Of a DNA stretch of 64,000 nucleotides, positions 58,429 to 64,000 are shown piece after piece (the stretch's first letter is position 1; each line of letters opens with the position of its first letter). Under the pieces are notes generated by a model. The model saw only the letters and a program-made list of their open reading frames with translations. It had not been told where the DNA came from and did no database searches. The stretch spans positions 34,389,786 to 34,453,785 of the forward strand of contig NC_063176.1 in NCBI RefSeq assembly GCF_023159225.1, given 5' to 3'. The stretch comes from Perognathus longimembris pacificus (Eukaryota; Chordata; Mammalia; Rodentia; Heteromyidae). Made by a program: the position numbers and the translations under genes.

Positions 58429-58812
58429 GTAAGTAACATTGTTTCTCAAAAACATCTGTGCCAACTTAACTACCTTGTATTATTTTTATTTTATATTCAC
58501 GTACATATGAGAATACATGGTTTTCCTGTCACACCATTTTGGCACATTGATGTAACTTGATACAAACTTTGTGTCTGTGAAGGCTAAAAGAAATGGCCAA
58601 AGATTTCCTTAATATTACAAGATGGAAAAGCTCCTTTAGAAATCCCTCTGTGAAACAACTCCCCCCACCTCCACCAAACCCCCTGTTGGACCAACACCCC
58701 CCCCATTAGATAGTTGCTGACTGACTGGGCTTTTTCCTATCTGGATATTCTGTTTTGTATATTAAGAATTTTATATCTGCTTTATATGTACCACTTCTTT
58801 AAAAAAAAATGG

Positions 58813-59007
58813 AAACATCAACGCCAGTGATTGATTCCTATAATCTTAGCTACTTTGGTAGCTGAGATCCAGGCAGGAGAAGTCTGCTAGGTTCCCTCTC
58901 CAAAAGGAGCCAGCGTAAAGAAGGAATGGAAACATGGCTCAAGTAAAAGAGAGCCAACTGAGCAAGCAAACAGCAAACATAAGGTTCCCTCCTCTTAAAA
59001 AAAAATG
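58813..59007 (+). mobile_element. 7SL/tRNA-like SINE remnant
   Basis: ccagtgattgattcctataa then gaaacatggctcaagtaaaa and a short A-tail. Confidence 0.6.
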
Positions 59008-59034
59008 TTGTTGCATAGTGCAGAATAACTCTTC

Positions 59035-59690
59035 TTAACTGGGCACTGTGGCTCAAGCATGTAATTCTATCTACTTGGGAGGTAGAGATCAGGGGATCAT
59101 AATTCAAGGCCAGCCCAAGTAGAAATGTTTTTCAGACTTCATCCCAGTCAATGTCTGGGCATGGCAACATGCACCTAATACCATCTATCCTACCCTATGG
59201 CGAAAGCAAATGGCCGGATTCAGTGGCATACAGCTATCACTCCTTTGACAAAGGAAGTATAAGTAGGACTGCAGTTCAGGCTGACCCAAGAACAAAAGTG
59301 AGATCCTTACTTAAAAGTAACCAATGCAGAAAGGGACTGAGCTAGGCACCAGTGGCTCATACCTGTAATCCTAGCTACTCAGGAGGCTGAGAGCTGGAAG
59401 ACAGTTTGAGTCCAGCCCAGGCAGAAAAGTTTGCTTGACTCCATCTTCAAAACAACTAGCAAAAATCAAGACTGGAGGCATGGCTTACATGGCATAGCAC
59501 CAGCCAAACTATCAAGCTAAGCAAGCATGAGGCCCTGACTTTAAATCCAGTACTTCAAAAAAAAGGGGAAAGGGGGAGATTGGCACAGTGTCTCAGGTAC
59601 TAGTATTATTACTTTAATATCTCACATAGCAAGTATGAGGCCCTGAGATCAAAGTTCAATGCCGCACAAGAAAAAAAAATCAGAGAAGAA
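59035..59690 (+). mobile_element. Cluster of 7SL-tRNA composite SINEs
   Basis: 7SL-like units near 59040, 59155, 59212 and 59345, with tRNA-like tails at about 59470-59555 (aggcatggcttacatggcat, agcaagcatgaggccctgac) and 59580-59665. At least two composite elements. Confidence 0.6.
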
Positions 59691-60530
59691 ATATCTATTG
59701 TTTTGTTTTTTATTTTTTCAATGTTCTAACTTCTGGAGAAAAAATATGAATTCTTAGTATTACTTTTTCATTGCCATTTCACTTGCTGTCATATTTGGAA
59801 AAAGGATGAAGACTTACTAGGAATACAGGTATAAAACAGAAGTTAGCAATAGAATGCATAGGTCAGATGACCTCCTAATACTCTGAAGTCAAGGTGGCTG
59901 TTTGTGATGGAAGGTAGAAGACAGAACAGGAGAGGTAATGGTTATACAAGTGCTTGAAACAGCCGTTGTGACACAGAGTGGAGCGAGCCTGATAATTAGG
60001 GCTGTGGGTGACGAGCCAAGAAGCCAGCTGAACAGAAGGGGTAGGCAAGAAGAACATGTTTAGATATGGATTGGAAATCATGTGTAATAATTGTTTGACT
60101 TCAGATTTTTTTTCATTATAATGGTGATCTCTTACCTCATCCTCAAAACAGTCTTCTGATACTTCCCCCCTGCCTTTTCTTGGAAATCATTGAGCAACTT
60201 GTAACTTAAAGTATGGTAGATGATTTTGCAATTGTCAACATTGTTTATGCCTTTAATTATTGAACAAGTACTTTTGTGAATCAAAACTGTAATGCTAAAA
60301 ACTCAAGCTGGAAACAGAAAATTCCACCAGTCATGGAGACATACTTCTTGTTTACTCAACAGGCTCTGCGCCAGGCACTGAGAGCAAAATACTAAATGGC
60401 ATTGTAGCATTCAGTTGCCTCCATTCTCCACCCTCACATGCATGAATCTCCAGCTATTACAGCTAAAATTATGACTAAGACCGCCCAGGCAGAAAAGTTT
60501 TCTGAAAGTTTACATATCATAAGTAAAGTG

Positions 60531-60743
60531 GGGGCTAGGGATATGGCCTAGTGGCAAGAGTGCTTGCCTCCTATACATGAGGCCCTGGGTTCAATTCCCC
60601 AGCACCACATATACAGAAAATGGCCAGAGGGGGCGCTGTGGCTCAAGTGGCAGAGTGCTAGCCTTGAGCAAGAAGAAGCCAGGGACAGTGCTCAGGCCCT
60701 GAGTCCAAGCCCCAGGACTGGCCAAAAAAAAAAAAAAAAAAAA
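60531..60743 (+). mobile_element. IDL-Geo SINE
   Basis: TSD agtaaagtg at 60522-60530 and 60744-60752, with an A-tail of over 20. Confidence 0.93.
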
Positions 60744-61979
60744 AGTAAAGTGATAATGTCTACAAATAACAGTACAAAACTGATATATAAACAAAGCAGA
60801 TTATGCATTCTGGGACAACTGTGAGGTTTAAGGAATATGTTGAAGAAAGTAAGATCAAGGTACATAGAAGTGAAAAACTAAGTGAGGGAGAATCATGGGA
60901 ACGTCTCACAAGTCAATCCAAGGCATAGATGTGTTTAAATAAATATAAGCACCTACTGTAAATTTTAAGGTTACCGAGAGGGAAAGTTACGTATGGTAGA
61001 AAGTGGATCGCCCACCTTTGTACCTGGGCCGCTGATTTGCCGCTGTAGGGATGGCCATTTGTTCCAGAGTATTGTGTTTATTCTTGGCTGTGGTACTATA
61101 CCTAAGGGATGTGATATGCATATCCTTTGTTGTTAAAAACAAATGATAGCACAGCAGATCTTACCAAAAGTTCTGTACTACTAGTATGTGTGAAAATACC
61201 TGATTCTTTTTAACTGCACTAGGATAATGATAAGGTACCTGTAAAGAAAGCACAGAGAGTTAAACCTGGAATGATGACTCCAAGCCAACCATAGCAAGCT
61301 GGACCATTTAAGAATGTGCCTGCAGCAGCAGAAGAAGAGCAGGCTCACAATTGGTGCATAAGAGGCCCAGTGTGTCAGAATGATTGTACATAGAAAGGTT
61401 GGAGGGATGGGGAAGCTTGGACCAGGATCAGAAGAGGAAATGTGGGCATGTAGGAGAGAAGTTCAGAGACCTATTGCAGATGACCCCTTGAGAGTGGATA
61501 CAGTACTAGGTTACACTTGTTCTCTGCACTGTGAAAACCATATGGAAATAGTCTATCACCCTAGGGGCCTTCATGCTATTATCAGAAACACAGCTTTCCT
61601 AACACTTCAAGGACATAAGAGGTTGGGCCAGTGGTGGTGAAGCCATGGTGATTTGACAGGATACCTCTTTACCTCAATTTAGGCCTTCACCTACAGACTA
61701 TGGCAACATGGCTTCTCTTTCTTTTATTCCAATCCATTTTTTCCTCACTAATTCGTAGATATATATGTTCTTAAATGTTTTCAGGATCTTGGTGTAAATA
61801 GTAATCTGAAAAGTCAAATATAAGATAATACTCCACAGGCTGTGTTACTGTGGTTGACAGTGACATTTATTCTCATTTGTGTTCCTAAGGTAGTAAAATC
61901 AAACTTAATAAACACCGCAAAGGTACTCTTACTTCCACCTCTGAATACACAATTTCATTAAAAAGGGGAACAGTGTGTG

Positions 61980-62060
61980 TCTGCTCTTGTTCATCATTCT
62001 TTTCCCAGGCACTTCAAATTGCCTAGGACACAGTAAATATGCTATAAATATTTCAGTAGT
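61980..62060 (+). mobile_element. L2-like 3' fragment
   Basis: ttcccaggcacttcaaattg then cacagtaaatatgctataaa. Weak. Confidence 0.4.
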
Positions 62061-62684
62061 GAGTCACCATATAAATTTAAATTAAGGGCTTCCCTTTTTA
62101 AAAGTTATATATCAGTTTTATATTTGGTGATAACTCACCATACCTGATATTTTTAAAGTAAGGTGGTTAAAAATCTCCTTATACATTCAAACAGTAGTTT
62201 GGGGGAAAGAAGCACCACACTGTGTCTCTGTGGTTTAACACTAATTTGTCCAGATCCCAACTGCCAAGCCTTCGAGCCCAGCTGTCTGCGGAAGGTTTCT
62301 TCACCCTGGGAGCTAAGTGGTGACTTTACAAATCCAGCTCTTTAGGGTTAGACCTGCTGGGGTACACTCATCTGTTTCTCAGCAGGAGAAGAAACATCGC
62401 TTTGCATTGTGCCATCCAATCTTGGGTCATAAAATCCACAGCTGAGGTTTCAGGCAAATCACAAAAACTGCTAGAGCGCCTGTAGGTAAATCATTATTTT
62501 GTTTCCTTCATTGCCAAACGAAAGCATCCTGTCTGTGTTCAGATTGTACTGGTAGATAGTGCATGAGAACAAAGAATAATTCACAAGTAATAAACTTAGG
62601 AACATTATGTCTTAGGAAATAAATGGTGGGTGTATGTTTTGTTAAGTGACCATTTTAATGAGTACATTGAAATTATTCTCTGAA

Positions 62685-62790
62685 ATAGCATAGTGGTTAA
62701 GACCACAGTTCAGCCCCAGGCTGACTGTGGGACCCCCAACAAATTAAAATCAACTCTCTAAGCCAAAGTTTTACTGCTTATAAAGTGTAT
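62685..62790 (+). mobile_element. MIR SINE
   Basis: agcatagtggttaagaccac then gttcagccccaggctgactg matches the MIR 5' region. Confidence 0.6.
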
Positions 62791-63171
62791 GCCACCTTTG
62801 ATATGGTGAAATATGAATTGATATGATACAAGTACAAGGCCCATATATATAGATGTCATTAAATTTTGTAGAAAGAGTAGTATTTCAATAGCTTGTAGCT
62901 TGTTTTGCATGGTGAACATTTTTACATTTTTGTCATGAACATGTATTTATTTTACATCTTTTCATTTTCTTCCTAAGGTGGCAAGTAATTTCTATAGATT
63001 ACCTTTTATGTAGTGAATATGAAAATGTGTATATTTGTATATTCAATATGTATCTATTATTAAGAGCACGATTTTTTTTTACCAAATATTACTTCTAATA
63101 CTGTTAAAATTAAAAGATGAGTCTCTTTTTCTTATGTTACCCTTTGATAAAGTATCATATTTGAAAATCTT

Positions 63172-63226
63172 TTTTTTTCAAATTTTTATTATCAAACTGA
63201 TGTACAGAGAGGTTACAGTTTCATAC
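63172..63226 (-). mobile_element. 55-bp L1 stub
   Basis: Antisense L1 3' terminus only: T run, attatcaaactgatgtacag, gaggttacag. Perfect 16-bp TSD catatttgaaaatctt at 63156-63171 and 63227-63242. Confidence 0.88.
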
Positions 63227-63271
63227 CATATTTGAAAATCTTAAAAATTCACCCAATCTACCCTTTCTCTA

Positions 63272-63385
63272 GGCAGGTGTGGTAGTTCATGCATGTAATC
63301 TCAGCACTCAGGAGACTGAGGCAAGATTATGGGTTTGAGGACATCCTAGGCTGCATAGCAAGATTCTGTTTCAGAGGGAGGAGAG
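63272..63385 (+). mobile_element. B1-like SINE monomer
   Basis: gcaggtgtggtagttcatgc, taatctcagcactcaggaga, ending in a GGAGG/GGAA-rich tail. Typical rodent B1. Confidence 0.75.
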
Positions 63386-63833
63386 GGAATCAGAAAGGAA
63401 GGGAGGGGAGATTTCCTCCTAGTGATCCTAGTAATGGAAATCTTTGTCTCCCATAAAATAAATCCATTACCAAAAGAAAAAAATACTAGACTTGCTAATT
63501 GTATCGTGAATCTCATTTGATTATTCTTCTTGAAAAAACAAATAACTGTTGAGCAATTTTTAAACCTTTAAATGCATGCATTAAACCAACTGCCATTGAA
63601 AGTACATACAAACTGAATGGGAGTTTGATGATGTGAGAAACTGAAGGTTTCCTACCTCCATTTCTTCCCACAGTCATTCTTTGCCTCCTCCCAGGGTACT
63701 TCCAGCTGGTTGTCCTCACCCAACAGGCTCCTGTAAAATGGTATCAGTGTTAATCAGCATTTTTTAGGCAGAAAGTCTCATTATTAGAAAATAAGAAATT
63801 CAACTGAAAAAAATATCATTGAGAATCATCCAC

Positions 63834-64000
63834 CAGCCAGGCGCTGGTGGCTTACACCTAAAATCCTTGCTACTCAGGAGGCTGACATCTGAGGATCTCA
63901 GATTGAGAACAGCCAAGGCAAGAATTCTGTGAGACTCTTATCTCCAATTAACTACTAAAAAACTGGAAGTGACTCTGGCCCAAGTGGTCTAGCCACTTGA
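63834..64000 (+). mobile_element. 7SL-Geo SINE, cut by window end
   Basis: gccaggcgctggtggcttac through the start of the Geo half (ggcccaagtggtctagcc). Confidence 0.85.

Larger units (their letters stand above)
58429..64000 (+). other. ATP8A1: ATP8A1 intron, 5' part, runs off the window
   Basis: No sequence encoding the next expected peptide (GTRETLSRHC) was found. Contains an older 7SL/tRNA-like SINE cluster (58813-59690), an IDL-Geo, a 55-bp L1 stub, a B1-like monomer, faint MIR/L2 pieces and a 7SL-Geo cut by the right edge. 59700-60520, 60755-61970 and 62800-63150 hold nothing I recognise. Confidence 0.75.

Noticed and set aside
1..64000. CRISPR arrays, operons, bacterial promoters, phage-like genes
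   Set aside because: The window is vertebrate nuclear DNA; direct repeats found are TSDs, SINEs or microsatellites.

Overview
The window is a stretch of rodent nuclear genome: AT-rich, intron-dominated and full of retroposons. It holds no complete gene. Ten short exons on the + strand, all with AG/GT borders and matching phases, join into one open frame of 856 nt (about 285 residues). This is the middle of ATP8A1, the class I type 8A P4-ATPase (phosphatidylserine flippase). By length and motifs the segment corresponds to roughly residues 432-717 of the long mammalian isoform. It begins just after the phosphorylated DKTGT exon, which lies upstream, and covers most of the nucleotide-binding domain and the first half of the P domain (KGA at the 22481 exon, TGDK at the 55091 exon). 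The GDGxND hinge and later membrane helices lie downstream. The first exon in the window (4754-4798, 45 nt) is the frame-neutral cassette that distinguishes the long and short ATP8A1 isoforms.

The organism is most likely a geomyoid rodent (kangaroo rat, pocket mouse or gopher). The commonest repeat is a dimeric SINE with a tRNA-Ala/ID-like left half and a distinctive right half, which I recall as IDL-Geo, described only from Geomyoidea. At least twenty copies are present, many with clean 9-19 bp target-site duplications (TSDs) and A-tails. A second abundant family joins a 7SL/B1-like left half to the same right half (called 7SL-Geo here). A third, older family has 7SL monomers followed by a tRNA-like tail, like B1-dID.

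Layout: 1-4753 intron; 4754 cassette exon; 4799-12470 intron with an unexplained less AT-rich block at 8917-10345; 12471-22550 five closely spaced N-domain exons, with a 5'-inverted L1 copy at 13011-14004; 22551-29767 intron with a tandem SINE pair and a solo LTR; exons at 29768 and 33435; a 21.5 kb intron (33575-55090) holding a 2.1 kb antisense L1 with SINE-in-SINE nesting; the TGDK exon at 55091 and the next exon at 58364, each with a SINE within 100 bp; then intron to the end. There are no promoters, CpG island, RNA genes or CRISPR arrays.

No new biological system is evident. The most notable observations are structural: an L1 insertion carrying an inverted copy of its own target flank, two SINEs inserted at the same target, a three-level nested insertion, a second tRNA-like promoter block shared by two SINE families, and inverted SINEs around the TGDK exon, which also has a weak splice donor.
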